30,399 bases of DNA from JAVBNJ01 sp031551625. Lineage in GTDB: Bacteria; Bacteroidota; Bacteroidia; Bacteroidales; UBA932. The stretch spans positions 1 through 30,399 of the forward strand of contig JAVBNJ010000007.1 of the NCBI GenBank assembly GCA_031551625.1, read 5' to 3'. The translations under genes and the position numbers were made by a program. How positions within the stretch are numbered: position 1 is the first letter of the stretch; every line of letters begins with the position of its first letter. Below the pieces are notes generated by a model, which saw nothing but the letters and a program-made list of their open reading frames with translations, did not search any database and had not been told where the DNA came from. Positions 1 to 8,360 of this stretch are shown one piece after another.

Positions 1-1
1 T

Positions 2-478
2 ATTACGGCAATAACCGATGCTACAAATTGTCCGGGAATAGTGCCGGCATGTTGCGGTAGTCGTGATGAGTATGTTAGCTCATCAGGCTGTTGTACATCA
101 GGGCTTACATTGGTTGGCGGTTATTGCCGGAACTTGGTAGCTGACGATGCCAGTAGCTACACAGCTTTGGGTTTTGAAATTAAGAAGACACCTCTTTCTT
201 TATGCAGAAATTGCAATCCGGTTTGCCCCAGCGGCTGGCGCTACCCGACTTCTAACGAAGCAAGAGGCATGTTTCTGGCAAACTCATATATCGAGTGGAG
301 TAAACCGGCGGTTTGTTATTTGGGAATCAGAACCTCTACATCTGTTGGAGTATGTGATAGAAGTTCTTTGTATGGACCTTTTGCCATTATAAAGGTATGG
401 AGTTGCTCGCCAGACTGTGCAGATGGTTATGGTAGGATATACGATTCTATTGACGTAAATCAAATTTGTATTCGCTAA
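2..478 (+). CDS. FISUMP-domain secreted protein, 3' part only
   Basis: The reading frame is open to the left edge, so the gene starts outside the window; a GTG at 41 lies inside the gene and is not its start. The visible frame opens with ITAITDATNCPG, which matches ITDATNCPG in the protein at 14498-15643 and ITDATGCPG in the one at 27472-28503. It is therefore the C-terminal half of a third paralog. After this come a GLTLVGGYCR segment (LVLVGGYCRDL in the 27472 protein) and CPSGWRYPT, the hallmark of the Fibrobacter succinogenes major paralogous domain (FISUMP, TIGR02145). The end is CIR, similar to RCVK and RCIR in the paralogs. It is rich in cysteine, as expected for an exported protein. 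Its function is unknown; FISUMP domains have a C-type-lectin-like character and are usually surface or secreted. Any leader like those of the two complete paralogs would lie upstream of the window. Confidence 0.85.
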   Translation: MTAITDATNCPGIVPACCGSRDEYVSSSGCCTSGLTLVGGYCRNLVADDASSYTALGFEIKKTPLSLCRNCNPVCPSGWRYPTSNEARGMFLANSYIEWSKPAVCYLGIRTSTSVGVCDRSSLYGPFAIIKVWSCSPDCADGYGRIYDSIDVNQICIR

Positions 479-530
479 CGGTTTCTTGCCGATCGGGCAT
501 ATGCGATTCACCTGTTGTAGCAGCAACAAA

Positions 531-571
531 AAAGTAGCAAACAACCTTGGTATTTGCTACTTTATTTTTTT
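531..571 (+). terminator. Rho-independent terminator after the FISUMP gene
   Basis: An 11-bp perfect stem (AAAGTAGCAAA at 531-541, TTTGCTACTTT at 553-563) with an 11-nt loop is followed by A and seven T residues. It lies about 50 bases after the stop at 478 and just before the convergent cupin gene. Confidence 0.85.
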
Positions 572-586
572 GCGAAAACGCCACGT

Positions 587-1117
587 TTATTCGTGATGAT
601 GCTCGGCCGCCTGTGCTTCTTCAAATGTCTTGTGCACCGTACTGTGCGGATGTTCCACCGGCGAATAAATAGAATACAATTTCAACGGTTTGTCGCCAAT
701 GTTTACAACGTTGTGCCACTTGCCCGCCGGTACAAATATAGCAAAATCAGCTTCTGCTGTTTGCATACTCGCAATGGTTTCTTTAGTATCGCCCATAAAT
801 ATTTCGGCGCTGCCTTCTTCAATACGCAAAAACTGTTCTATGTTCGGATGCATCTCCAAGCCGACTTCGCCATTTACAGGAATCGACATCAATGTTACCT
901 GCATATTTTTACCTGTCCACAAAGCCGTGCGAAAATTTTCGTTAGCCAACGTGTAAGCATCAATATCCAGCACCACTGGTTGCGGACCATAGTCCTGTAA
1001 TACCACATCAACTACTCTTTCTTCCACAACTTTTGTTGGCTGATTGCACGACAACACTGTAGTTATGCCCAGCAATGCGGCGGCGCCAATAATAAAAAGA
1101 ATGAATGTATTTTTCAT
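587..1117 (-). CDS. Cupin-domain lipoprotein
   Basis: A 176-aa protein with an N-terminal signal (charged start, hydrophobic stretch, then VLSC at about residues 21-24), suggesting lipidation at the cysteine and an envelope location. Residues about 75-155 form one small beta-barrel cupin domain: a metal-site-like segment around EMHPNIEQFLRIEEG and a second motif with PAGKWHNVVN. The histidines in HPN and KWHN, with the glutamates, are the expected metal ligands. The C-terminus is short and histidine-rich (EHHHE), which may also bind metal. The substrate cannot be told from sequence; small single-domain cupins include isomerases, dioxygenases and sugar-binding proteins. It is divergent from the NagB-like gene and convergent with the FISUMP gene. 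Confidence 0.8.
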   Translation of the reverse strand: MKNTFILFIIGAAALLGITTVLSCNQPTKVVEERVVDVVLQDYGPQPVVLDIDAYTLANENFRTALWTGKNMQVTLMSIPVNGEVGLEMHPNIEQFLRIEEGSAEIFMGDTKETIASMQTAEADFAIFVPAGKWHNVVNIGDKPLKLYSIYSPVEHPHSTVHKTFEEAQAAEHHHE

Positions 1118-1159
1118 AGCTTTTAAATTTTAAATGGATTAAACCTAAATTTATCGTTA

Positions 1160-1186
1160 CAAATATACAACAAATTCGTATATTTG
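1160..1186. promoter_or_regulatory. Back-to-back Bacteroidota -7 boxes
   Basis: Two TATATTTG boxes face away from each other: 1167-1160 on the minus strand for the cupin gene and 1179-1186 on the plus strand for the NagB-like gene. Both match TAnnTTTG. Neither has a clear TTTG -33 box at the usual distance. Confidence 0.55.
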
Positions 1187-1214
1187 TAGTAAATTTAATC
1201 ATTATTGATGACCG

Positions 1215-3587
1215 ATGAAATATAATACAGAAAGTACCGTTGAGCAATTTTTCAGAGCAACTGATTTATATCAAGAAAATGACAAGTTGTTACGCAAAAT
1301 CCAAACTATTACAGTTGATAATTATGTAGTATTAGGCCAGTTGACAGCCTTGCGTTTTCTCGAATGGGTATGCATGAATCCAGGTGGCGTAGTAGCTTTG
1401 CCAACGGGAAAAACTCCGGAATTTTTCATCAAGTGGATGCAGCACTATTTGACGAATTGGGAAAAAGAATCCAACGGTGGTATGCTCGAAAAGGTTGGCC
1501 TCAAAGGCAAGAAGCCAGACTTCCGCTCGTTGTCATTTTTCCAGTTAGATGAATTTTTTCCTATCAACCCGGAACACGAGCGTTCGTTTACCTATTTTGT
1601 AAAGAAATTTTACATTGATGGTTTTGGCTTCGATCCCGCCAAAACACACCTGATAAACACGTATCACCTGAACCCCGAGCAGCAAAAAATAATGGGCAAT
1701 ATCCGTTCGCTCGAAGAACTGTTTGCCGATGGCATCGACCTTTCGTTGCGCATCCAGAAGCCCACCGCCGAGATGGAGCGCCGCCGCCAGAAAGCCATCC
1801 GCCTGTACGACGAGTTTTGCCAATCGTACGAAGCCGAAATCCGCAAACGGGGCGGTATCGGTTTTTTCCTTGGCGGCATTGGCCCCGACGGGCACATCGC
1901 ATTTAACGTAGCCGGCTCAAGCCACTACTCGCACACACGCCTCACGGGCATTAACTACGAAACGCAGGCCACCGCAGCCACCGACCTGGGCGGCATTGAA
2001 CTCGTACGCAAAAAAGCGGTAATTACCATGGGGCTCGAAACCATTACCTACAATCCCGACACAGTGGCAGTGATTATGGCCGCCGGTCAATCGAAATCGC
2101 AAGTGGTGGCAAATGCCATTCAGCAAGACCCGCAACTGGCCTACCCTTCTACTGCGTTGCAAAAATTGGAGCACGCCCGTTTCTTCGTTACACGCAGCGC
2201 CATGTCCGAAATGAAACTCGCGCCACAAGCTGTTGAAAAATTGTATCGTGAAAATATTTTGGCGCCGGAATACCCCGAGAAATTGGCAGTAGATGCTTGT
2301 TTGAAGAACAAATGTAAATTAGCAAAATTTCCGGAAACACAACAGGAAAAAGACGAAACACTGCAACTGGCAACCGCTATCAGTAGAAAAACAGCTAATG
2401 ATTTATTAAAAAATACGCACAGCAATATTGAGAAAAAAATAGCATTGGGCTTGGAAAGCTTCAAAAACCAACGCTTCCTGCATACCGGCCCGCACCACGA
2501 CGATATTGAGTTGGCTTATTTCCCGCTATTGCACCACCTCGTTCGTTCAAAAGAAAACGAGAACCACTTTGTGTACTGCACCAGCGGTTTCACATCGGTT
2601 ACCAACGACTACCTTCGCTCGTGCTTTGAAGCATTAGGAAACAACATCGACAGCGGGCATCTCGATTACAGTATCGGCTACGGTAACCTGTTCCGCCCCG
2701 AGAAAGCGCAAGACGATATTACGGGCTACTTGCAAGGCATTGCCTACCAGGACAAGGACAAACAATCGCTATATGTAAGCTCGCGGTTGGCACGCAACAT
2801 AGCCGCCTACCTATCGAGCGAAAAAGTAGAAGAAGTGCGCAACTTTATCCACGAAAACATTGCGCTCATCAATAACCTGCAGGCCGGGCGTCGCGAGCCG
2901 TCGGTCATCCACATGTTCAAAGGCTGGCTACGCGAGTTCGAAGCCGAATTAGTGTGGGCGCATTTCGGCATCGGGAAAGACAAAGTGCACCACCTGCGCC
3001 TACCGTTTTACTCCGACGATATTTTCCCGCAATACCCCGACTTTGAAAACGACGTGGTGCCAGTGCTTAATTTGTTGCGTAGCATCAAACCCACGATTAT
3101 TACCCTGGCACTTGACCCCGAGGGAAGCGGCCCCGACACACATTTCAAAACGTTGATTGCATTGAGTGAAGCCATCGACAAGTACACTGCCGAATTCCCT
3201 GAAATTCCGCTGCAAATATGGGGTTACCGCAATGTGTGGTCGCGCTACAAGATACACGAAGCGAATGTTATTGTTCCCGTATCGTTGAACTCATTTGCCG
3301 TGCTACACAACATGTTCAACTCGTGCTTCCTTAGCCAGAAATCGGCCTCGTTCCCCAGCTACGAGTACGACGGCACGTTCAGCGAACTCGCACAACGCGT
3401 GTGGGTAGAACAGTTTCAAGACCTTGTAAAACTCATGGGCAACGACTATTTCTACAACTCTGCCAACCCGATGATGCGGCGTTCGTATGGCGCTATTTAT
3501 TTAAAAACGATGACCTACAAAGAATTTTCCGACTTCATGAAACCCGTTCGCCGCTTGCTAACCATGAAAGAAGGACTAACGAAATAG
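1215..3587 (+). CDS. NagB-like isomerase/deaminase fused to PIG-L (LmbE-like) domain
   Basis: A 790-aa two-domain protein. Residues about 20-350 resemble glucosamine-6-phosphate deaminase: LPTGKTP at 62-68 (phosphate loop), QLDEFF at 110-115 (general-base aspartate region, D112) and GGIGPDGHIAFN at 220-231 with D225 and H227. Residues about 415-770 resemble the PIG-L/LmbE de-N-acetylase fold, with PHHDD at 426-430 in place of the usual PHPDD zinc motif, and a later GPDTHF segment that could supply the remaining ligand. Such fusions are known in Bacteroidota. A plausible role is amino-sugar turnover, with deacetylation and deamination/isomerisation on one chain. In E. coli NagB a catalytic glutamate (E148) follows FN; here the residue is V232, so classical deaminase activity is uncertain. 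It is cytoplasmic, with no signal peptide. The start ATG lies 28 bases after a TATATTTG box. Confidence 0.88.
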   Translation: MKYNTESTVEQFFRATDLYQENDKLLRKIQTITVDNYVVLGQLTALRFLEWVCMNPGGVVALPTGKTPEFFIKWMQHYLTNWEKESNGGMLEKVGLKGKKPDFRSLSFFQLDEFFPINPEHERSFTYFVKKFYIDGFGFDPAKTHLINTYHLNPEQQKIMGNIRSLEELFADGIDLSLRIQKPTAEMERRRQKAIRLYDEFCQSYEAEIRKRGGIGFFLGGIGPDGHIAFNVAGSSHYSHTRLTGINYETQATAATDLGGIELVRKKAVITMGLETITYNPDTVAVIMAAGQSKSQVVANAIQQDPQLAYPSTALQKLEHARFFVTRSAMSEMKLAPQAVEKLYRENILAPEYPEKLAVDACLKNKCKLAKFPETQQEKDETLQLATAISRKTANDLLKNTHSNIEKKIALGLESFKNQRFLHTGPHHDDIELAYFPLLHHLVRSKENENHFVYCTSGFTSVTNDYLRSCFEALGNNIDSGHLDYSIGYGNLFRPEKAQDDITGYLQGIAYQDKDKQSLYVSSRLARNIAAYLSSEKVEEVRNFIHENIALINNLQAGRREPSVIHMFKGWLREFEAELVWAHFGIGKDKVHHLRLPFYSDDIFPQYPDFENDVVPVLNLLRSIKPTIITLALDPEGSGPDTHFKTLIALSEAIDKYTAEFPEIPLQIWGYRNVWSRYKIHEANVIVPVSLNSFAVLHNMFNSCFLSQKSASFPSYEYDGTFSELAQRVWVEQFQDLVKLMGNDYFYNSANPMMRRSYGAIYLKTMTYKEFSDFMKPVRRLLTMKEGLTK

Positions 3588-3618
3588 TAGTGCGCTTATC
3601 GCAACTTTAAACCTGAAA

Positions 3619-5085
3619 CTAAAGCAAGGGACTACAAAGCCGCGCCAACGATTCTTTCATTTTCGATACCCAACTGCGCCGCTGCCACCAACGCAAGCGA
3701 ACCAGGCGGCTGTAACCCATATCCACGCGGAACTGTTCTTCGAGTTGTTGCGCAATTTTTTCGTCGTAGATGAGCGAAATGATTTCAAAATTATGCTCGA
3801 GGCTGCGCATGTCCATATTCGCCGAACCCACAGCAGCAAAGCTTCCGTCAACCGTAATTACTTTCGAGTGATTGAATCCGCGTTGGAATAAATAGACTTT
3901 CACACCTGCTTCCAACAATTCCGAGAGATATGAAAGCGTACTGAAATAAACCATCTTCGAGTCAGATCGCGCCGGAATAATCAGCCGCACATCGACTCCG
4001 CTCAACGAGGCGGTTTTAATAGCGGTAAGAATACTTTCATTCGGCGTGAAGTACGGCGTTGTAATGTAGATATGATCTTTAGCCCTTGCTATAGCTGCAA
4101 AATAGGCCTGCATCACGCTGGCCCAGTCACTGTCCGGGCCGCTTGAGGCAATTTGCAACGAGCACACGCAATTCGTCTGGTACATCGGGTAATAGCGGAT
4201 ACGTTGCCCCAATTGCTTGCCCGACACAAAGTACCAATCAAGCAAAAAAATTGCCTGCAACGAAAGTACCGACTCTCCCTCTACACGCATGTGCGTATCG
4301 CGCCATGCGCAGAACTGGCCGCCATCAATGTAACGATCGGCAATATTGATACCACCCATAAAACCAATACACCCATCAATTACCAGTATCTTCCGATGGT
4401 TGCGATAATTTACTTTCGTATTTAAAAGTAAAATATGCACTTTCGAAAACGGATAAATTTCCACACCTGCATCTTTCAACGCTTGTATGTATTTTTTAGA
4501 CAAGCTCCAACTTCCCACATCATCGTATATCACACGTACCTCAATGCCTTCACGCGATTTCTCTATCAACAGATCTTTTATTTCATTCCCTATTTTATCG
4601 TCGGCTATAATATACGATTCGAGGTGAATACTGTCCTTTGCCATGCGTATAGCGGCCTTGATGGCATCGAACGTATCAGAACCATTGTTATACACATCTA
4701 CTTTGTTATGCTCCGTGTAAATGGCCTTGCTATTGTTAAGCAGCAACGTAATAATATTTTTATAGCGCGACACCACATCCGACGCTTGTATATCAGCCTT
4801 GCGAAACATGGCCACCTGACGCTTGCTCAACTGATCTACCGCCACCATATCCTGCAACCCCTTGCGGTTGAATATTTTTTCCTTGCGGTAGTTGCGCCCA
4901 AAAAACAAATAAAAAATCAACCCGACCAACGGAAATGCAATCAGCACCACACTCCACGAAATAGTTTTGACGGGGTCCGATTTTTTGCCCACCATGATAA
5001 TAATCATAATAAGCGCCAGCACGAAATAAAACGCCGTTAGTAACTCGTACCAATGCACCTGACAATAATTCCAAAAGGCAGACAT
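3619..5085 (-). CDS. cls: Cardiolipin synthase (phospholipase D family)
   Basis: A 488-aa inner-membrane enzyme that condenses phosphatidylglycerol into cardiolipin. Two N-terminal membrane helices (about residues 10-32 and 40-60) precede two phospholipase D domains. Each domain has an HKD motif: NHRKILVID in the first, and NHSKVITVDG followed by GSANMDMRS in the second. Length fits bacterial ClsA-type proteins (about 480 aa). The frame is open to 5145, but the extra 20 residues are cysteine-rich and overlap the promoter region, so I chose the ATG at 5085, where the protein begins MSAFW with a membrane helix close behind. It is divergent from the M3 peptidase gene. Confidence 0.92.
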   Translation of the reverse strand: MSAFWNYCQVHWYELLTAFYFVLALIMIIIMVGKKSDPVKTISWSVVLIAFPLVGLIFYLFFGRNYRKEKIFNRKGLQDMVAVDQLSKRQVAMFRKADIQASDVVSRYKNIITLLLNNSKAIYTEHNKVDVYNNGSDTFDAIKAAIRMAKDSIHLESYIIADDKIGNEIKDLLIEKSREGIEVRVIYDDVGSWSLSKKYIQALKDAGVEIYPFSKVHILLLNTKVNYRNHRKILVIDGCIGFMGGINIADRYIDGGQFCAWRDTHMRVEGESVLSLQAIFLLDWYFVSGKQLGQRIRYYPMYQTNCVCSLQIASSGPDSDWASVMQAYFAAIARAKDHIYITTPYFTPNESILTAIKTASLSGVDVRLIIPARSDSKMVYFSTLSYLSELLEAGVKVYLFQRGFNHSKVITVDGSFAAVGSANMDMRSLEHNFEIISLIYDEKIAQQLEEQFRVDMGYSRLVRLRWWQRRSWVSKMKESLARLCSPLL

Positions 5086-5104
5086 AGTCTTTTTCAATAA
5101 TTTA

Positions 5105-5112
5105 CAAATGTA
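5105..5112 (-). promoter_or_regulatory. -7 box of the cardiolipin synthase promoter
   Basis: TACATTTG reads on the minus strand about 20 bases upstream of the start at 5085 and matches the Bacteroidota -7 consensus TAnnTTTG. A -33 box is not clear, and the leader would be very short. Confidence 0.4.
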
Positions 5113-5127
5113 CAAAATAAAAATATA

Positions 5128-5159
5128 TTTGCACGAACAGCCCATATTTCCTACATTTG
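5128..5159 (+). promoter_or_regulatory. Bacteroidota-type promoter of the M3 peptidase gene
   Basis: TTTG at 5128-5131 and TACATTTG at 5152-5159 are 20 bases apart, a close match to the -33/-7 consensus of Bacteroides sigma-ABfr. The start codon follows about 30 bases later. Confidence 0.65.
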
Positions 5160-5190
5160 CAAGGCGAAATACCTAAAACAAACAGATAAA

Positions 5191-7299
5191 ATGAAAAAAC
5201 TTTTTTCACTTATGCTTATGGCATCTATTGCACTGAGCGCTTGCGGCCCGAAAGGGACTGCAAGCGACAATCCGCTGCTGAACGACTGGAATACGCCGTT
5301 CCAAATTCCGCCGTTTGAGCAAATCAAGAACGAGCACTACCTGCCTGCTTTCCAAGAGGCGATGAAACAACAGATGGCCGAAATTGAAGTGATTACAACA
5401 AGCAAAGATGCTCCCACATTCGAAAACACCCTGGTAGCCTACGATCAGTCGGGACGCTTACTCAGCCGTATTTCGCCGGTATTCTATGGCATCAATGGCG
5501 CCAACACCAATCCAGAGATGCAACAAATTGCGGTGGAGCTGTCGCCGATTATGAGCGCCCACAGCGACGACATTCGCCTGAACAGTGCGCTGTTTGAGCG
5601 TATTCGCACCGTATACGACCAACGCGACCAGCTTGGTTTAAACCACGAACAAATGCGTTTGCTTACCGAAACCTATAAATCGTTCGTGCGTAGCGGTGCC
5701 AATCTGGCTCCCGAATCGCAACAACAATTGCGCGACCTGAACGCAAAAATAGCCAACCTGCAAACACGATTCGGACAAAATATGCTGGCCGAAACAGCCG
5801 CTTTTAAATTGGTAATCGATAACGAAGAAGGCCTCGCCGGTTTAACGGATGACCTGAAATCCGCTGCTGCCGTGCGTGCCAAGAAAGAAGGCATGGAAGG
5901 GAAATGGGTATTCGGCCTCGACAATCCCAGCATTATGCCGTTCCTCGAACTATCGCAAAACCGCACCAAACGCCACGAATTGCTGCAAGCCTACCTCAAC
6001 CGAGGCAACAATAACAACGACAAAGATAACAAAGAAGTGGTAAAACAGTTGGTTGCCCTGCGCTTGGAAAAAGCGCAACTGTTGGGCTATGGTTCGTTTG
6101 CCGAATATGCGCTGGAAGACCGCATGGCGCAGACTTCCGAAAATGTATTCGTGCTGCTTGACAATCTCTGGAAACCCGCACTAAACATGGCTAAGAAAGA
6201 AATAGCCGACATGCGCAACGTAATGACTACGGAAGAAAGTTCACATCCGGTTGAAGCATCGGACTGGCGCTACTACAGTGCGCTGGCCAAAAAGCAAGCA
6301 TTCAATATCGACGACGATATGTTGCGTCCCTATTTCAAATTAGAGAATGTGCGCGACGGTATTTTTACACTTTGTAATAAATTGTATGGCATTACATTCA
6401 CCGAAATAAAAGACGTACCGGTACCCACCGACGAAGCTACCGCCTTTGAATGCAAAGATGCCGACGGCTCGCACCTCGGCATCCTGTTCCTCGATATGTT
6501 CTCGCGTCCAGGCGCCAAAAATGGCGGTGCATGGTGCAGCAGTTACCGTTCACAAGGCTACAAAGATGGGCAACGCATCGCTCCGCTGGTAACCATCGTG
6601 TGTAATTTCACACGCCCCGTGGGCGACAAGCCTGCCCTGCTTAGCGCCGACGAAACGGAAACATTTTTTCACGAATTCGGCCACGGCCTCCACAACTTTT
6701 TCAAAGATGTACATTACTATGGCGTAAGCGGCGTTCCGCGCGACTTTGTAGAGTTGCCTTCGCAAATTATGGAACACTGGACATTTGAACCGGAGCTTTT
6801 GAAAGAATATGCCAAACATTACGAAACGGGCAAAGTAATTCCCGATTCGTTAGTACAAAAACTCGAAAAATCGGGCAAATACGGACAAGGTTTTGCAACT
6901 ACCGAATTCCTCGCGGCCGCTTTACTCGACATGGACTACCACATTCTGCAAGCGATGCCGGCTAATTTGGACATCAACGCATTCGAAGTAGAACATCTCA
7001 ACAACAAACGCGGCCTGCTCACGCAAATTCCGCCGCGTTACCGCAGCACCTATTTCAACCACACGATGGGCGGCGGCTACACCGCAGGTTATTACAGCTA
7101 CATCTGGTCCGAAGTGCTCGACTGCGACGCTTATGCAGCATTCAAAGAAACCGGTGATATATTTAACCGCGATGTGGCCAACCGCTTCCGTAAAGAAATC
7201 CTTGCACGTGGCGGGCAAGACGATGCCATGGCTCTATATATGAACTTCCGCGGCAAAGAACCCAACGAGAAATATCTGCTGGAAAACCGCGGACTATAA
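5191..7299 (+). CDS. dcp: M3-family zinc metallopeptidase, Dcp-like lipoprotein
   Basis: A 702-aa thimet-oligopeptidase family (M3) protein, closest in layout to peptidyl-dipeptidase Dcp, which removes C-terminal dipeptides. The zinc motif HEFGH is at 494-498, inside FFHEFGHGLHNF. The third ligand is expected at E521 in DFVELPSQ, and a C-terminal tyrosine-rich segment (GGGYTAGYYSYIW) matches the M3 substrate-binding region. The N-terminus has a lipoprotein signal (hydrophobic stretch then LSAC), so it is probably anchored in the envelope rather than cytoplasmic like E. coli Dcp. Length is normal for the family (about 680-700 aa). It has its own promoter and is followed by a repeat-rich gap. 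Confidence 0.93.
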   Translation: MKKLFSLMLMASIALSACGPKGTASDNPLLNDWNTPFQIPPFEQIKNEHYLPAFQEAMKQQMAEIEVITTSKDAPTFENTLVAYDQSGRLLSRISPVFYGINGANTNPEMQQIAVELSPIMSAHSDDIRLNSALFERIRTVYDQRDQLGLNHEQMRLLTETYKSFVRSGANLAPESQQQLRDLNAKIANLQTRFGQNMLAETAAFKLVIDNEEGLAGLTDDLKSAAAVRAKKEGMEGKWVFGLDNPSIMPFLELSQNRTKRHELLQAYLNRGNNNNDKDNKEVVKQLVALRLEKAQLLGYGSFAEYALEDRMAQTSENVFVLLDNLWKPALNMAKKEIADMRNVMTTEESSHPVEASDWRYYSALAKKQAFNIDDDMLRPYFKLENVRDGIFTLCNKLYGITFTEIKDVPVPTDEATAFECKDADGSHLGILFLDMFSRPGAKNGGAWCSSYRSQGYKDGQRIAPLVTIVCNFTRPVGDKPALLSADETETFFHEFGHGLHNFFKDVHYYGVSGVPRDFVELPSQIMEHWTFEPELLKEYAKHYETGKVIPDSLVQKLEKSGKYGQGFATTEFLAAALLDMDYHILQAMPANLDINAFEVEHLNNKRGLLTQIPPRYRSTYFNHTMGGGYTAGYYSYIWSEVLDCDAYAAFKETGDIFNRDVANRFRKEILARGGQDDAMALYMNFRGKEPNEKYLLENRGL

Positions 7300-7436
7300 T
7301 TTTAGCCACGAATGAACACGAAATTTATAAAATTATTACAAAATTACACGAATAAAAAATTCGTGTAATTTTGTTCAGTGTCTCTATGGGTATCTTTATT
7401 AGTGTTCATTCGTGTAATTCGTGGCTTAAAAAACAA
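7300..7436. repeat. Nested CACGAAT inverted repeats
   Basis: The inner part is a perfect 16-bp stem (7338-7353 with 7359-7374) with a 5-base A loop, built from ACACGAAT and its complement. The outer arms (AGCCACGAATGAACAC at 7304-7319; GTGTTCATTCGTG from about 7402, then ATTCGTGGCT) also pair, with a short extra copy of the motif in the right arm. The whole forms one large cruciform that fills the gap between the M3 peptidase and the FAH-like gene. Related CACGAAT motifs occur at about 16502-16560. Such intergenic motifs are common in some Bacteroidota; the inner hairpin might also act as a terminator. Confidence 0.75.
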
Positions 7437-7440
7437 TATA

Positions 7441-8006
7441 TGAAGTTAATTTTCGTACCATACGGCACTTCGCCAGCTTTCTACCTGAAACCCGACACAG
7501 CGTTGTTGCGCAATAACCAACCGTTTTTCTATCCCGATTTTACGAAAGACGTACGGGCTACGCTGGCACTGGTATTGCGCATCAACCGCTTGGGACGCAG
7601 CATTGGCAAGCAATTTGCCGCCCGCTATTTCGATGCAGTAGGTGTAGGTATGGATATTGTAGCGTACGACTTGCTGCAACAATGCGAACAGCTACACCTG
7701 CCCGCCGACTGCGCCCGCTCGTTCGACTACGCCGCACCCATTGGCCCTGATTTTGTATCAATAACTAAAAATATAGTTGATTACAATTTACAATTGTTCC
7801 ACAACGGCGCAGCGTTGCAAGCTGCAGCCCCGCTCCTCGCCCATTCGCCCGAAGAAATCATTGCGCACATTTCGCAATTCCTTACGCTTAAAATCGGCGA
7901 CTATCTGTACCTTCACACACCGCTCACTACCGGCCCGCTGCAAATTGGAGATACGCTCACCGCATCGCTTGATGGGAAAGAGATGTTGCGAATGGATGTG
8001 AAGTAA
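7441..8006 (+). CDS. Degenerate fumarylacetoacetate hydrolase-like protein
   Basis: A 188-aa protein. FYLKPDTALLRNN at 14-26, RINRLGRSIGKQFAARYFD at 47-65 and the D72/D77 region (GMDIVAYDLLQ) place it in the fumarylacetoacetate hydrolase (FAH) family as found in Bacteroidales. In active members an acidic pair in a YExEL motif binds the metal with a later aspartate. Here the aligned stretch is ATLAL (40-44), so both glutamates are lost, while the later aspartate (D72) remains. The N-terminus also seems to lack the first dozen residues usual in this family. The start is the ATG at 7441; an upstream extension of the frame runs through the CACGAAT repeat and is not credible. It is probably a pseudoenzyme or a gene under relaxed selection. 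Confidence 0.75.
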
Positions 8007-8036
8007 TCGAATAAAATATTTTTCGTATTTTGTGGC

Positions 8037-8213
8037 ATGGATGAGGTGGAAAAAATAAAGAATATAGAGAAAGTTTACACTTATTGGTTAACGTCATCGG
8101 ATAATGATTATGGCGTTATGAATAATTTGTATGCTGCCAAGAATTATAATTGGGCGTTGTTTTGTGGGTTAATAATTGTATTTATGCTTCCGGAAAGTTT
8201 TACACAAGTATGA
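8037..8213 (+). pseudogene. Truncated HEPN-domain gene
   Basis: A 58-codon frame beginning MDEVEKIKNIEKVYTYWL, followed by SSDNDYGVMNNLY and KNYNWALF. This matches the first two helices of HEPN-domain proteins, which typically read YW, then S/A-x-D-x-D, then a stretch ending RYNWALFLGH. After the phenylalanine the similarity stops and the frame ends at 8213. The part carrying the later helices, including the usual R-x4-6-H motif, is missing, and the other frames downstream do not restore it. HEPN proteins often pair with MNT nucleotidyltransferases in toxin-antitoxin modules; no partner is seen here. The gene is most likely a decayed fragment. Confidence 0.6.
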
Positions 8214-8297
8214 GTAGATGCACACACTGATATGCAGGTTGTTTATGAGTGAAAAGATAGAAAAAAGTTGAAAGCGCGAACAGTAAAAACATGAAGG

Positions 8298-8360
8298 GGC
8301 GACAAGCGCACCAACCATTCATGCCTTCATGCTTTCATGCCCTCGCACCCTTTTGTCGCC
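8298..8360 (-). terminator. Possible terminator overlapping the flavoprotein 3' end
   Basis: GGCGACAA (8298-8305) and TTGTCGCC (8353-8360) can pair across a long loop holding several near-repeats of CATGAAGG. On the minus strand the stem is followed by a short T-rich stretch. One arm lies inside the coding end of the flavoprotein. The long loop makes this weak. Confidence 0.25.

Noticed and set aside
5086..5145. Longer N-terminus of cardiolipin synthase
   Set aside because: The 20 extra residues overlap the divergent promoter region and are unlike the family's start.
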